Below, piece by piece: positions 27,701 to 36,127 of a stretch of DNA of 64,000 nucleotides. Source of the stretch: Puniceicoccaceae bacterium (GTDB taxonomy: Bacteria; Verrucomicrobiota; Verrucomicrobiia; Opitutales; JAFGAQ01); the NCBI GenBank assembly GCA_040224245.1, contig JBEGIR010000002.1, positions 1-64,000 on the forward strand, given 5' to 3'. The notes under the pieces were generated by a model, which did not search any database, was not told the origin of the DNA, and saw only the letters and a list, made by a program, of their open reading frames with translations. Within the stretch, counting starts at the first letter, position 1; each line of letters opens with the position of its first letter. The translations under genes were made by a program, and so were the position numbers.

Positions 27701-28185
27701 ATATCCACACGTTCCACATTGTATCCATCCCAGGGAATGTTGGTCAGGAAGTAGTTGCGGGTATTATCTGCAGCAGCGAGACCACGCACACGGGTGTTGG
27801 TGGAAGGATTCGTAAAACGACTGTCCTCGGACAGGGTCTGTCCATCACCGACACCAGCATAGTTACCAATGATACCGCCGACTTCACCACTGGTGGTGTA
27901 CATCAGGAGGGATTCATTGTTTACGGCTCCAGTGTCCTGGAGAAACTCTGCAGTCACCACCGATATGGCAGATCCCACATCGCGAAGTTCTGTTTTCAGT
28001 CGTGTACCTGCCAGTGAGGTGGTTGCGAGATAGCCAACGTTTTCGTCAGTTGTCACTTCGAACGGAGTGAGCGTATAGACATCTTCGTCCAACTCATCCG
28101 TCGACTGTGCTACCACCCCTGTTGCCAGGGTACAGATCAGGAAGCCATAAGGCCATCTGTGTAGTTTCAGTTTATTTTTTTTCAT
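24727..28185 (-). CDS. TonB-dependent outer-membrane receptor
   Basis: A 1152-residue receptor that would import oligosaccharides across the outer membrane using TonB energy. A signal peptide ends near GVVAQ; the mature start DEDVYTLTPFEVTTDE matches the Verrucomicrobial form. The plug domain follows (LAGTRLKTELRDVGSAISVVTAEFL, NTRVRGLAA, VERVDMQRGPNSILFGLGSPAGIIN), then a long beta-barrel to a terminal aromatic residue (TNTFTF). The ATG at 28185 was chosen: GGAGGGG lies 11 bases before it. No SusD-like lipoprotein is adjacent, as expected outside Bacteroidetes. It is flanked by two similar 30-base stretches, each with an operator-like core. Confidence 0.93.
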   Translation of the reverse strand: MKKNKLKLHRWPYGFLICTLATGVVAQSTDELDEDVYTLTPFEVTTDENVGYLATTSLAGTRLKTELRDVGSAISVVTAEFLQDTGAVNNESLLMYTTSGEVGGIIGNYAGVGDGQTLSEDSRFTNPSTNTRVRGLAAADNTRNYFLTNIPWDGYNVERVDMQRGPNSILFGLGSPAGIINNTLDSANFINSGKVEARIGQHGSGRLSFNINRSVIDDELGVRIAGLTEREKYQQDGAFEDDDRLFLALRYEPAFLKKDGMLTSIRFNIERGDITRNNPRMLPPIDKITPWFTHMNKETFNPIYTQDNYTMLPGRGARRPTYENGDINPYYNPWVGNFAQVFGGALAIFSERNQTEPTRYYQTEIRTQGGTGPNGAPDPAISLPYQRPNGIKGYKDYAKDAGLVFSEFGQYKDIHLTDPTIFNFYDKLIDGPNKEAYQEWDAYNVSLTQTFFNNKLGVEAVFDSQSYEDGQFSMLAGERYSIYLDIDEIYANGEPNPNVGRPFVSDSAQFGNGMSKTDRESFRVTAFADIDVRDFIQEQNLLTRILGRHVLTAFANRDTIERENRGWQRYGTDEAYGQRIGVSNIDDNWRAVNTVTYLGPSLADRSSASGANIPAITARQIPTDGMILRFDPTWNAPDVDPTAEYIPTYRESDPTTQASNPSNYVGWVQQPLGIVRAADSQAARDSLTTSADLTKDEIESTAFVMQSYFWDGAIVGTYGYREDTAKAWSYQAPRVNGRSVLTDFALPSEAQNEVKGNTTSWSAVVHVDELLPEGMLPFGLSFFYNESENFQPAAGRSDIYGTPLPAPNGTTEDLGILLSTKDGKYSMKINWYETRVNLASSNAIAAYSWFLGTGVAWGYNWATIYQYEEGEDWRINYQPWTGQTPEEAAALEAEAIAAWYANQPVQKFLDAWNFQFDGENTTQRAPSGFTATEDTLSKGIEIEFTANPTSNWRITANIAKQESSRSNVGGDTLNEFIQERTNTYANTAAGDLRIWWGGSTETTEWQWNANFMSNYALVQLLEGTAVPELREWRANIITNYNFSDGVLAGLNVGGAYRWQDKVVIGYPLIEVGGATTYDLANPVYGPEEGDIDLWVGYSRPITDKIDWRIQLNVRNVGNGDDLIPITTQPDGSWAGVRIAPAQLWTLTNTFTF

Positions 28186-28851
28186 TGGGTTACACACCCC
28201 TCCCGAAAGCCGCTGTAGGGCAAAATGCCCAAGGTTCGTATTTACACAGCATCGACTGTCGCAAATCCGGACCCACAGCCGTTTTCAGGTTTGTGGGTTA
28301 GTTTTCTAGGGTTTCATGCAAGCCCCCTGTCCCAGAGGGAGAAGTGGCATTGCGAAAAAAATCCCGATGCCTGGGCAGCGCCAAAAACACTGCACCACCA
28401 TCAAGGGTTATACATAGGGTTGTCTGGTTAAAATTCAAAACAATCAGAATTCATTTTGCTGCTCACACCTTTCTGCATTCCCATCCATCGGGTCTTAAAC
28501 CCAAAGGGCAACTGGGTATACAGGGAAATTTAGGTGATCAGCGCAAACAAAATGGCATCAGGGTTTGGTTCAATTAGGGTACAATCGGGTTAAGAAAATG
28601 CCTGGGATCTGACATAACAGCTAACCCCTTCGCGTTGTTTTTCAAGCGAAAAATAAAACGATTAATTAAATTGACAGAAAATCCAGCTCCACACATTGAT
28701 GAGACAGTCATACTGCCCCTGAGACCTGTACATTTGAAATCCATCCCGAAGCACCACTCCGGTGTTTCCGCTCAGAATTTCAGCCGTTTTCGGCAGATTT
28801 CCCGGATTCGATTTCAGATCCTGATGAACCAATCCCTGAACTCATAAATCT
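28186..28851. other. Divergent regulatory region, receptor/symporter
   Basis: No gene is supported in these 666 bases. A GGGCA/TGCCC hairpin lies at 28218-28230 in the receptor leader, the LacI-type operator at 28653, and TTGACA at 28671-28676 which may be the -35 of the symporter promoter (the -10 is poor). Long leaders in both directions are likely. Confidence 0.5.
28653..28666. promoter_or_regulatory. LacI-type operator between receptor and symporter
   Basis: ATAAAACGATTAAT differs from the exact consensus at one position. It is 186 bases before the symporter start and 468 bases before the receptor start, so it may serve either or both. TTGACA begins 5 bases after it on the plus strand. 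Confidence 0.55.
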
Positions 28852-30357
28852 ATGGCACGCTACACCCAAAAACTATCCTTCGGCGAAAAAGCTGGCTACA
28901 GCCTCGGTGATGCCGGAGCCAATCTGGTCTTCCAGGTGCTCATGGCCTACCAGTTTTTCTTTTTCACCAAAATCATGGGCATCACGCCCGCAGCTGCTGG
29001 TACCCTCTTTCTGGTCGGACGCTTTTTTGATGCGATCACCGACCCCATGATGGGAGTGCTCGCTGATCGCACCAAGACGCGATGGGGACGCTTTCGCCCC
29101 TGGCTGGTCTGGTCCGTTCTTCCGTTTGCCGGCATTTTCTGGATGACGTTCACCTCTCCCGGATTCGAACCCGGCATGCAGACGCTCTATGCCTATGTCA
29201 TGTATTTCCTTCTCATGTTGCTCTACACGATCAACAATGTGCCCTATTGTGCACTGGGTGGGGTAATGACCGGAGATGTGGACGAACGCACCAGTCTGAA
29301 TACCTATCGCTTCGTAGCAACCACCGCTGCCACCTTCGTGGTAACGGGTTTCACGCTTCCGTTGGTCGACAAACTGGGTCAGGGTGACGATGTCAAGGGA
29401 TGGTCCATGACGATGGGGATCTATGCCCTGCTGATGATAGGATTGTTCATTGTCACCTTCCTCTCCACCCGTGAGCGCGTGGAGCCAGACCCTGAGCAGG
29501 TCAACTCCGTCAAGCAGGACATCAAGGACCTCTTCAAAAACCGCCCCTGGGTCATTCTTTTTGCGGCCACCCTGAGCATTTTCATCATGCTGGTCGTGCG
29601 CGGTGGTTCGCTCGCTTTTTTCATGGAATACTGCGTCGACCAGGCTGCGATGTTCAGCTTCCTCCAGCAATTCAATCTGGTCATGCCGCTCGAGGGAACC
29701 TCTCTGACCCTGGGTCAAAAGGTCCTCGATACGTTTGGACTTCTTGTTCAGCAGGACCACAGCAATGTGCCATCCGTCACCTACGCCTTCATCAACATGG
29801 TTGGTACAGGCACCATGCTCATCGGCGTCATGCTCTCAAAACCGCTCTCCATCCGCTTTGGTAAAAAAGCGGTGTTCATCACAAGCTTGATCGCCACTTC
29901 GCTGTGCACGTTCTGGCTCATGTTCATCCCCGCTGACAACAGTGGCATGATCTTCTTCCAGGGCCTGCTTTGGGGTGCCTGCTACGGACCCTCTATTCCA
30001 CTACTCTGGTCCATGATTGCCGATACCGCTGACTATTCGGAGTGGCAGACGGGACGTCGCTCAACCGCATTTGCCTTTGCCGGCGTAGTCTTCGCACTCA
30101 AATTTGGACTGGGCGTGGGTGGATTCGTTCAGGGCATGCTGCTGTCGTTCTACGGCTACGAAGGTGGTAGCCAGATTTCCGAATCCGCGATTCGTGGATT
30201 CCTCCACACATCAACCGCCTACCCAGCCCTGTTCATCCTCTTCGCCGTTGTGATCATGATCTTCTATCCCATCACCAAGGAGTTCAACTATCGCATTGCC
30301 AACGAGCTGGCTGAACGGAGAAAACATTTCAAGACCGGAGACGAAGTCACCAGTTGA
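28852..30357 (+). CDS. GPH-family sugar:cation symporter
   Basis: A 501-residue inner-membrane transporter with about 12 membrane helices. It fits the glycoside-pentoside-hexuronide (GPH) group of the major facilitator superfamily: GEKAGYSLGDAGANLVFQ at the start, ITDPMMGVLADRTKTRWGRFRPW after TM2, and WSMIADTADYSEWQTGRRS in the second half are its signature motifs. Relatives such as XynP and XylP import xylosides, and MelB melibiose. A longer loop near residues 255-300 (QQFNLVMPLEGTSLTLGQ) separates two helices. It is probably the inner-membrane importer for the oligosaccharides brought in by the receptor. A terminator follows 45 bases after the stop. Confidence 0.9.
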   Translation: MARYTQKLSFGEKAGYSLGDAGANLVFQVLMAYQFFFFTKIMGITPAAAGTLFLVGRFFDAITDPMMGVLADRTKTRWGRFRPWLVWSVLPFAGIFWMTFTSPGFEPGMQTLYAYVMYFLLMLLYTINNVPYCALGGVMTGDVDERTSLNTYRFVATTAATFVVTGFTLPLVDKLGQGDDVKGWSMTMGIYALLMIGLFIVTFLSTRERVEPDPEQVNSVKQDIKDLFKNRPWVILFAATLSIFIMLVVRGGSLAFFMEYCVDQAAMFSFLQQFNLVMPLEGTSLTLGQKVLDTFGLLVQQDHSNVPSVTYAFINMVGTGTMLIGVMLSKPLSIRFGKKAVFITSLIATSLCTFWLMFIPADNSGMIFFQGLLWGACYGPSIPLLWSMIADTADYSEWQTGRRSTAFAFAGVVFALKFGLGVGGFVQGMLLSFYGYEGGSQISESAIRGFLHTSTAYPALFILFAVVIMIFYPITKEFNYRIANELAERRKHFKTGDEVTS

Positions 30358-30401
30358 CGCTGCTTCGGGCAATACTCTACACCCGTTTACCATCTTTCAC
30401 T

Positions 30402-30452
30402 GGTTTCCCCTGTTCATGCAAAAACATGCACCTGACAGGGGAAACCTTTTTT
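30402..30452 (+). terminator. Terminator after the symporter
   Basis: A perfect 12-bp stem (GGTTTCCCCTGT at 30402-30413 and ACAGGGGAAACC at 30435-30446) followed by six T. The 21-base loop holds a small TGCA palindrome. The GH8 gene therefore probably has its own promoter in 30453-30583. Confidence 0.85.
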
Positions 30453-30583
30453 GTATGCTCTACAGGAACTGACTCGCTGCGAAAAAGGCCCTGCAACTCG
30501 CCAGCCCAAACCGATTTCTGCGGCATCCGGATCGCCCAAATTCCGACACCGCACGACTGATCAAACCCTAAACCAAATCCATC

Positions 30584-31816
30584 ATGCCCTTCCCTGCTCC
30601 ACATACCCTGCGTACGCTGCGCGTGCGCACCATCGCCACACGCGCTCTGATTTTCGTTGCATTACACCTGCACATCCATGCGACCCAACCTCCTCCCACT
30701 CCAGACTACTTTCAACAAATGCTCCGCGTCAGCGAAGTTGAAGTAGAGCAAAAACTGGAGGCGGCATGGCAGCATTTTTTTGAGGGCGATGCCGACACCC
30801 AACGCCTCTATTTTGAAGTGGGTGACGACATGGCCTATATCGCTGACATTGGAAACCAGGATGTGCGCTCAGAAGGCATGTCGTATGGCATGATGATCGC
30901 GGTAATGATGGACCGTCGTGAGGCCTTCAACGCACTTTGGAAATGGGCAAAAACCTACATGTACCACCGAGAAGGTGGACGTGCGGGATACTTTGCCTGG
31001 CATTGTGATTTTGACGGAAATCAGCTCTCCGAAGCCTCCGCCTCGGATGGGGAGGAATGGTTTGCCATGGCGCTCTACCTGGCCGCAGGGCGATGGGGCA
31101 ATGACAAGGGTATTTTCGACTATCAGTCACAGGCCGACCAGTTGCTGCACGACATGCTGCACAAACAGAGTCCCGACGGCTATCTGAAGAGCATCATTCA
31201 CAAGGACGAACTCCAGCCGGTGTTCGTCCCCCATGGCAAATACGCAGAGTTCACCGACCCATCCTATCACCTTCCTGCATTCTACACGCTCTGGGCACAG
31301 TGGGCGCCAACAGATCGTGAAATATGGGAGCGGTGCGCAGCCGTCAGCCGTGCGTTTTTCCACAAAGCAGCACACCCTGAAACCGGACTCATGCCCGACT
31401 ATGCCCATTTTGACGGTTCCCCGCGCATCGACGATAACCACAAGGATTTCCGCTTTGACGCCTGGCGCACCCTCTCCAACGTCGCCCTCGACTGGGCATG
31501 GTTTCAGGCCGATCCCTGGCAGGTGAAACAAACGGATCGGGTGCTCTCTTTCCTTCTGCAGCACTTCGACCATCTGCCCAACCAGTTTGCACTCGATGGA
31601 ACCCCACTTTCCGATGAGTCATCTCCGGGTCTCTATGCCATGGCCGCTACAGGCGCACTTGCCACATCCGATCCAGAACTCGCTCAACCTTTCGTACAAT
31701 ACCTCTGGGATGCCCCCTTCCCCGAAGGCAAATGGCGCTACTACGACGGGTTGATCACATTTCTGGGTTTGCTACAGGTGAGCGGACGATTTCAAGTGAC
31801 TCCTCCACAGCACTGA
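30584..31816 (+). CDS. GH8 reducing-end xylose-releasing exo-oligoxylanase (Rex-like)
   Basis: A 410-residue GH8 enzyme. DVRSEGMSYGMMIAV carries the general acid Glu at residue 97, SASDGEEWF an active-site Asp at 155, and FRFDAWR the likely general base Asp at 292. The spacing of the three tracks closely that of the Bacillus halodurans Rex enzyme (Glu70, Asp128, Asp263, from memory). Rex removes xylose from the reducing end of short xylo-oligosaccharides. An N-terminal stretch (TRALIFVALHLHIHATQ) looks like a signal peptide, so this one may act in the periplasm. It ends the xylan locus. Confidence 0.85.
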   Translation: MPFPAPHTLRTLRVRTIATRALIFVALHLHIHATQPPPTPDYFQQMLRVSEVEVEQKLEAAWQHFFEGDADTQRLYFEVGDDMAYIADIGNQDVRSEGMSYGMMIAVMMDRREAFNALWKWAKTYMYHREGGRAGYFAWHCDFDGNQLSEASASDGEEWFAMALYLAAGRWGNDKGIFDYQSQADQLLHDMLHKQSPDGYLKSIIHKDELQPVFVPHGKYAEFTDPSYHLPAFYTLWAQWAPTDREIWERCAAVSRAFFHKAAHPETGLMPDYAHFDGSPRIDDNHKDFRFDAWRTLSNVALDWAWFQADPWQVKQTDRVLSFLLQHFDHLPNQFALDGTPLSDESSPGLYAMAATGALATSDPELAQPFVQYLWDAPFPEGKWRYYDGLITFLGLLQVSGRFQVTPPQH

Positions 31817-31874
31817 CCGCATCCTGCGGGCATTCCAGAGCTACGGCAGATCGTCGATTCATTCATTCCAACGC

Positions 31875-31928
31875 CACACTCCGGCAACATCATGCGCTGC
31901 CGGAGTGTGGGGAAAAGGCGACTTTTCC
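31875..31928. terminator. Tandem hairpins between convergent genes
   Basis: CACACTCCGGCA (31875-31886) pairs with TGCCGGAGTGTG (31898-31909), a 12-bp stem, immediately followed by a second hairpin, GGAAAAG/CTTTTCC at 31911-31928. They lie between the GH8 stop (31816) and the subtilase stop (31940). No long T run, so efficiency is uncertain. Confidence 0.6.
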
Positions 31929-31939
31929 TCTTCTGGGGT

Positions 31940-33847
31940 TCAAATCCCGTCAATGGAAAGCCCGTTTCGCAACGCAAGCAACTCGATCGTCCTGCGGGGG
32001 TGAATCAGGTGACGACGTCCGTCCTCGGTGGTTTCAGCCCCAAGCGTGATCAGGGAAATCACTTGCGCAGGACTCAGTGAGGGATCCAAAGCCAGCAACT
32101 TTGCCGCAAGATTCGCCACGTTGGGTGCACTCATGGATGTTCCCGAAAACTCCTGTCGATGCCCTCCGGGAAGGTAACTGTCCACCTCAAATCCGTTGGC
32201 ATGAACGCGCACATTTTTCCCGTAGCTGGTGAACGATGTTTCCTCACCAGCCTGGTCCACCGCTCCGACCACCAGTACATTATCCAAGTCGATGCTCGAC
32301 GGAATCACCTTGTTGAACTCAACATCTTCGTCGCTGTTTCCCGCTGCGGGAATAAACAGAATCCCAGGTGCTGAAGCCATTGCTTCGACCAGCGCATCAT
32401 AGGAGATTTCATAGAGGATGCGCGCCATCTGCGCTCGCATCTCACCATCGTCGCCCACCCCATTGGCCTCGTAGGCGGATTCAATGCCTGCCTGGGTTCC
32501 TCCCCAACTCATGTTCACCACACGCACTCCCGCTTCCTTCATGTATGCAACAGCTTCTTTCATCGCACGTGCCGCCCTCACCCCATCCTCAAGCGTGGGC
32601 ACATCGGGGATTACTTTGTGGTCAAAGGTGATGCGTGCTGTCAGCAGACGAATCCCCGGATTTCCTTCTGCTGCAATGCCCGCAACATGTGTTCCGTGTG
32701 TGAAATTCCCAAAATAGCCAAGGTCGAGCAGAAAGGCTTCAATCGCATCCGGTTCCAGCGTCGACATGTACTGCTTGAATTCACTCGCTTCTTCACTGTC
32801 GATTGATGCCTGAACGTCAGAGAGTCCCTTTGACATGCGAATCAGATCTCCATAGCGCTCCTGCACCGCTGCAGGCAGGTCAAACAACACACCCTGGGTG
32901 CGCTTGTTCTTGAGATCATGGGCAAAACCATGGACATCATCCACCCATCCATTGCCGTCATTATCAATACCATCTCCCGGGATTTCAGCTGCATTCTTCC
33001 ATACCTGCCCAAGTGGTTCAAAGATATCCACATCCACTCCGCTGTCCCAAATCGCCACAATCACCTCATGCAAATTTGAGACTCCACTCAGATCAACATT
33101 GCGTTCGGGCCAAATATTGGGCTTTTCAACCCGGTGATCCGCAATGTAGTCCGACAGTACACGCACAATGTCGTTTTTCACTGGCATCAGGAAATCCAAC
33201 ATGAATTTTAAATTCACCAGAGCCGCCGCTGCATTCAAATCCAGCTGACCACTCGCGGCTACTCCCGGATCCATCTGCGCCTTCACGAGTCCGCGAACGA
33301 GGTTCGCACTGTACATTTCCATACTGCCCTTGCTCGACTCGATGTTATCCTGCACCACCTCCCATGGAAGTTCCCGAATCGAAGCCTCATAATCCTTCTG
33401 ATAGGCCTCAGAAAACGCCGCTGTGCCCAGCTCATGACCCGCCAGCAGCACCCGAAACAATGAATCGGTTGACAAACCACTGGTCAACCGCTCTGCAGGC
33501 TTCTCCTGCATCTCCCGAATTTGCTGATTGATTTGCAGTGCCTGCTCGAAATTCCCCTGTAGCACCGCCACGTTGCGAAGGTCTGCCCAGTACCCTTTCA
33601 GTGTCGTCTTGTCTTGAATGTCGTAGGTTTCGAAGATCGATTCGATTTTAACCTTCAAATCCTGCGCCAACTCCAACATCGCGTCGGAGTCCTCAAGTCG
33701 TTCTGAGGGAATCAGCTCGCTGCGAAAAGTAATGCGAGGCAGATCATCAGCACGCTGTACCGGAATCCGGGAATTTTCCGATTCGGCATGAAGTTGCAGG
33801 CAACCCGCAATGAGTGTCAGGCAAACCCATAAATCATTTGGTTTCAT
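31940..33847 (-). CDS. Secreted subtilisin-like serine peptidase (S8)
   Basis: A 635-residue exported protease. The start at 33847 begins a signal peptide (MKPNDLWVCLTLIAGCLQLHA). Residues 22-255 are an N-terminal region without a recognised domain, rich in helices. The S8 triad is Asp268 (AIWDSGVD), His387 (THGTHVAGIAAEGN) and Ser571 (FSGTSMSAPNVANL), with the oxyanion Asn at about 504 (AAGNSDED). A calcium-loop-like DGIDNDGNGWVDDVHG lies between Asp and His, as in many bacterial subtilases. It converges with GH8 and has no evident functional link to the xylan genes. Confidence 0.9.
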   Translation of the reverse strand: MKPNDLWVCLTLIAGCLQLHAESENSRIPVQRADDLPRITFRSELIPSERLEDSDAMLELAQDLKVKIESIFETYDIQDKTTLKGYWADLRNVAVLQGNFEQALQINQQIREMQEKPAERLTSGLSTDSLFRVLLAGHELGTAAFSEAYQKDYEASIRELPWEVVQDNIESSKGSMEMYSANLVRGLVKAQMDPGVAASGQLDLNAAAALVNLKFMLDFLMPVKNDIVRVLSDYIADHRVEKPNIWPERNVDLSGVSNLHEVIVAIWDSGVDVDIFEPLGQVWKNAAEIPGDGIDNDGNGWVDDVHGFAHDLKNKRTQGVLFDLPAAVQERYGDLIRMSKGLSDVQASIDSEEASEFKQYMSTLEPDAIEAFLLDLGYFGNFTHGTHVAGIAAEGNPGIRLLTARITFDHKVIPDVPTLEDGVRAARAMKEAVAYMKEAGVRVVNMSWGGTQAGIESAYEANGVGDDGEMRAQMARILYEISYDALVEAMASAPGILFIPAAGNSDEDVEFNKVIPSSIDLDNVLVVGAVDQAGEETSFTSYGKNVRVHANGFEVDSYLPGGHRQEFSGTSMSAPNVANLAAKLLALDPSLSPAQVISLITLGAETTEDGRRHLIHPRRTIELLALRNGLSIDGI

Positions 33848-34140
33848 GGCAATTCGCAGGGTCACGGACTGATGTTGTTGCTTCGGACACAGCACACCGC
33901 AACCCCTGCAAACCTGTGCTGCAACCGAAATTTTTCCTCAATCCTACAATCTACATGAGAAATTGCAATGGCACTTCACACTCAGTGCTTCATTTCCACG
34001 AAATGTAGAATGGCGTAAAAACCCCGAAAGCTTCTCAAAGTCCAGATCGGTAAAAATGGCGTCAATTCCATTTCCATTCTGGCTCATCGAATAAACCATT
34101 GCCAGCCGACGTCGATGTAGAGGAACCCACAGATTCACCC

Positions 34141-34518
34141 ATGAATGCAACCCCTACAACCATGCTCCCGAAACCGAACCCGGTCCGCATCGGTCATGAC
34201 GATTCCCAATCACTGCTCCATTGGGTCAGTGAACTGAGCCATCAGGAGTTGCTGAATTTCAGTGCCTACCTTCCAAACGACCTGAGTCATTACGCCCAAC
34301 AGCAAAAAACCTGGCTGGAACACTGCATCGACTTGCTCCATACAGAACTGCATCGCCGTCCGAATGCTGGCGAAATCGCAAACCAGATATTGAACACGGA
34401 TGACTCCCGGCGCTTTCGCGCGTATTACGCCCTTCGCTTTCCTGAACGCGTAACACTCGATCCGGATACCCTGTTCGAAGTGAATTCCAGCCGAATGCGC
34501 ATCCATCTGGATTCATGA
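34141..34518 (+). CDS. Hypothetical protein, 125 residues
   Basis: A soluble 125-residue protein that I do not recognise. It is mostly helical by eye (HWVSELSHQELLNFSAYL, YAQQQKTWLEHCIDLLHTELHRR, GEIANQILN) and ends in a more mixed segment with FPERVTLDPDTLFE. No signal peptide or membrane segment. The ATG at 34141 was preferred to an in-frame TTG at 34099. A good terminator 98 bases after the stop supports a real transcript. Confidence 0.55.
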   Translation: MNATPTTMLPKPNPVRIGHDDSQSLLHWVSELSHQELLNFSAYLPNDLSHYAQQQKTWLEHCIDLLHTELHRRPNAGEIANQILNTDDSRRFRAYYALRFPERVTLDPDTLFEVNSSRMRIHLDS

Positions 34519-34616
34519 CCCAACGCAAGTTCCTGCAAAAGAAATAGTTTTGCTTGTTTTATTCGAAAAACCAAATACGATTTCTACTGTTATCATTTCC
34601 ATCCATACTATGTTTT

Positions 34617-34650
34617 GAGTCGCTGCCCTCCGGCAGCGGCTCATTTTTTT
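34617..34650 (+). terminator. Terminator after the 125-residue gene
   Basis: GAGTCGCTGCC (34617-34627) pairs with GGCAGCGGCTC (34632-34642) through 11 bp with one G-U pair and a 4-base loop, followed by A and seven T. A classic intrinsic terminator on the plus strand. Confidence 0.85.
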
Positions 34651-34780
34651 GCAGAAACAAGTATATCCCAAAGCCGCAGCAGTTCTGCAAATGAGCAGAT
34701 ATGCTCCATACTGGAAGACAGAAGGATCACAGGATCTACTGCCCAAACAACCGCGCATCGATCTAAAAACGCGCTGACCT

Positions 34781-36121
34781 CTATTCAGTGTTGATGCTGA
34801 AGAGGGAATCCAGTGACCGCTTTGCCTCAAGCTGAAGTTCAGTGTCACCATGCTTTACGGCAAGATTGTAAAGTCCCATCCATCCACGCAGATCCCCATT
34901 TAGCTCTTCCGTGAGGGAACGACAAACCTGCTCTGCTTCGTCTTTCCATCCTTGTTGATCCGCATAGTTTGCAAGAAAACTCAATCCCTTCAGATCCCCG
35001 GAAGCTTCTCGGCGTGCACGGCGCCAACTCAACTCAAACTGAGCAACATCTCCCTGTTCTCTTACAACACGGGCACGCATTGCCTCCCTCACCACCGCAA
35101 GCAATGGAAGTTCCTTGTGACTCAGCAATTCCTCCATCTCGTTCCATTGATTCCGGGCGGCAAGGATATCCAGGTACACCACAGCCGCATCCCGCTGCAG
35201 CAGCGCCTCCTCTGGAGCAACCGCAAAGGAAGCCTGATCATACGCTTCCACCGAAACCAACCAACGGGCAATCTGCACCCGGGCCTCCAACGGTTTACCC
35301 GTGATAAAAGTTCGCCAGGGTTCGTCCGCATCAGCCCCCATCGCTGCCAACTGGCGCGACTCCAACGCCGCCGCCAGATGACCATGCTCGAGAAGCGCCT
35401 CAGGATGGGTCTGTAAAAGCTGCACGAGCTTGCGGCTTTCCTCAGGTTTGAGAGTTCGCAGCTTGGCCAATGCAACGAGCGCTGCAAGGGATGTTGAATT
35501 CTTTCCCTCCGCCTGGCTCCACAACCAATTCAACGCCTCGGTGCGGTCAGCTTCACTGCCTTCCAGCATCATCAGATAGGCCGCAATCTTAAAGGCATCC
35601 CCAGGTTGTGCTTTTTGCAGATGTGCACGGGCAGTCACGATAGCCTCATGGATTCTGCCAAGCGCAGCGAGCCACTGCACTTCGTGCTCGCGGACTTCAT
35701 CAATGCGGTCGGGAGCAGCTCTGCGAAATCCCTCCAAAGCAACTGCTGCAGTCTGGTGATCCTTGCTCTGGATCGAGGTGAGAAACATCCCCTCCCAAAC
35801 CTCAGCGTTACGTGGAAAACGCTGGACTACCTTCATCCAATAATCCATGGCAAGCGGGTGTTGCCTCGCAGACAAGTAGCGCGCTTGAGCCAACATCACC
35901 CCCTCATCATCTGGCGCAAGTTGCGTTGCGGCAAGCAGGCGCGATTCAAATCCCATCCAATCCCCACTCTCGTAGTAGGATGCAATGTCCGCAACCATGC
36001 TGCGTGCACGATAGCGCTTGATGCGCTCATAGGTCGGTTCCGCAAACCACGCTATGGCAATCACCACCAGTCCAACAAAAGTGGCGATCCATGCCAGGCG
36101 AACCCAAAACCGTCGAGCCAT
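34781..36121 (-). CDS. Membrane-anchored TPR-like protein
   Basis: A 446-residue protein with one N-terminal membrane helix (FWVRLAWIATFVGLVVIAIAWF) and a long helical-repeat body facing the periplasm. The repeats read like degenerate tetratricopeptides (LAPDDEGVMLAQARYLSARQHP, FPRNAEVWEGMFLTSIQSKDHQTA, GWKDEAEQVCRSLTEELNGDLRGW). No enzymatic motif. It begins 6 bases after the stop of the upstream PEP-CTERM gene, so the two are probably one operon. A scaffold or assembly role for the PEP-CTERM protein is possible but unproven. Confidence 0.65.
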   Translation of the reverse strand: MARRFWVRLAWIATFVGLVVIAIAWFAEPTYERIKRYRARSMVADIASYYESGDWMGFESRLLAATQLAPDDEGVMLAQARYLSARQHPLAMDYWMKVVQRFPRNAEVWEGMFLTSIQSKDHQTAAVALEGFRRAAPDRIDEVREHEVQWLAALGRIHEAIVTARAHLQKAQPGDAFKIAAYLMMLEGSEADRTEALNWLWSQAEGKNSTSLAALVALAKLRTLKPEESRKLVQLLQTHPEALLEHGHLAAALESRQLAAMGADADEPWRTFITGKPLEARVQIARWLVSVEAYDQASFAVAPEEALLQRDAAVVYLDILAARNQWNEMEELLSHKELPLLAVVREAMRARVVREQGDVAQFELSWRRARREASGDLKGLSFLANYADQQGWKDEAEQVCRSLTEELNGDLRGWMGLYNLAVKHGDTELQLEAKRSLDSLFSINTE

Positions 36122-36127
36122 TGAATC

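Noticed and set aside
25252-28017. 921-codon open frame on the plus strand
   Set aside because: It lies wholly opposite the TonB receptor gene. The receptor has clear domains, signal peptide and ribosome site; the plus-strand frame has no recognisable domain and arises from codon bias of the true gene.
24554-28668. Flanking repeats as ends of a transposon
   Set aside because: No transposase or recombinase lies between them, the repeats contain operator sequence, and no target-site duplication is visible.
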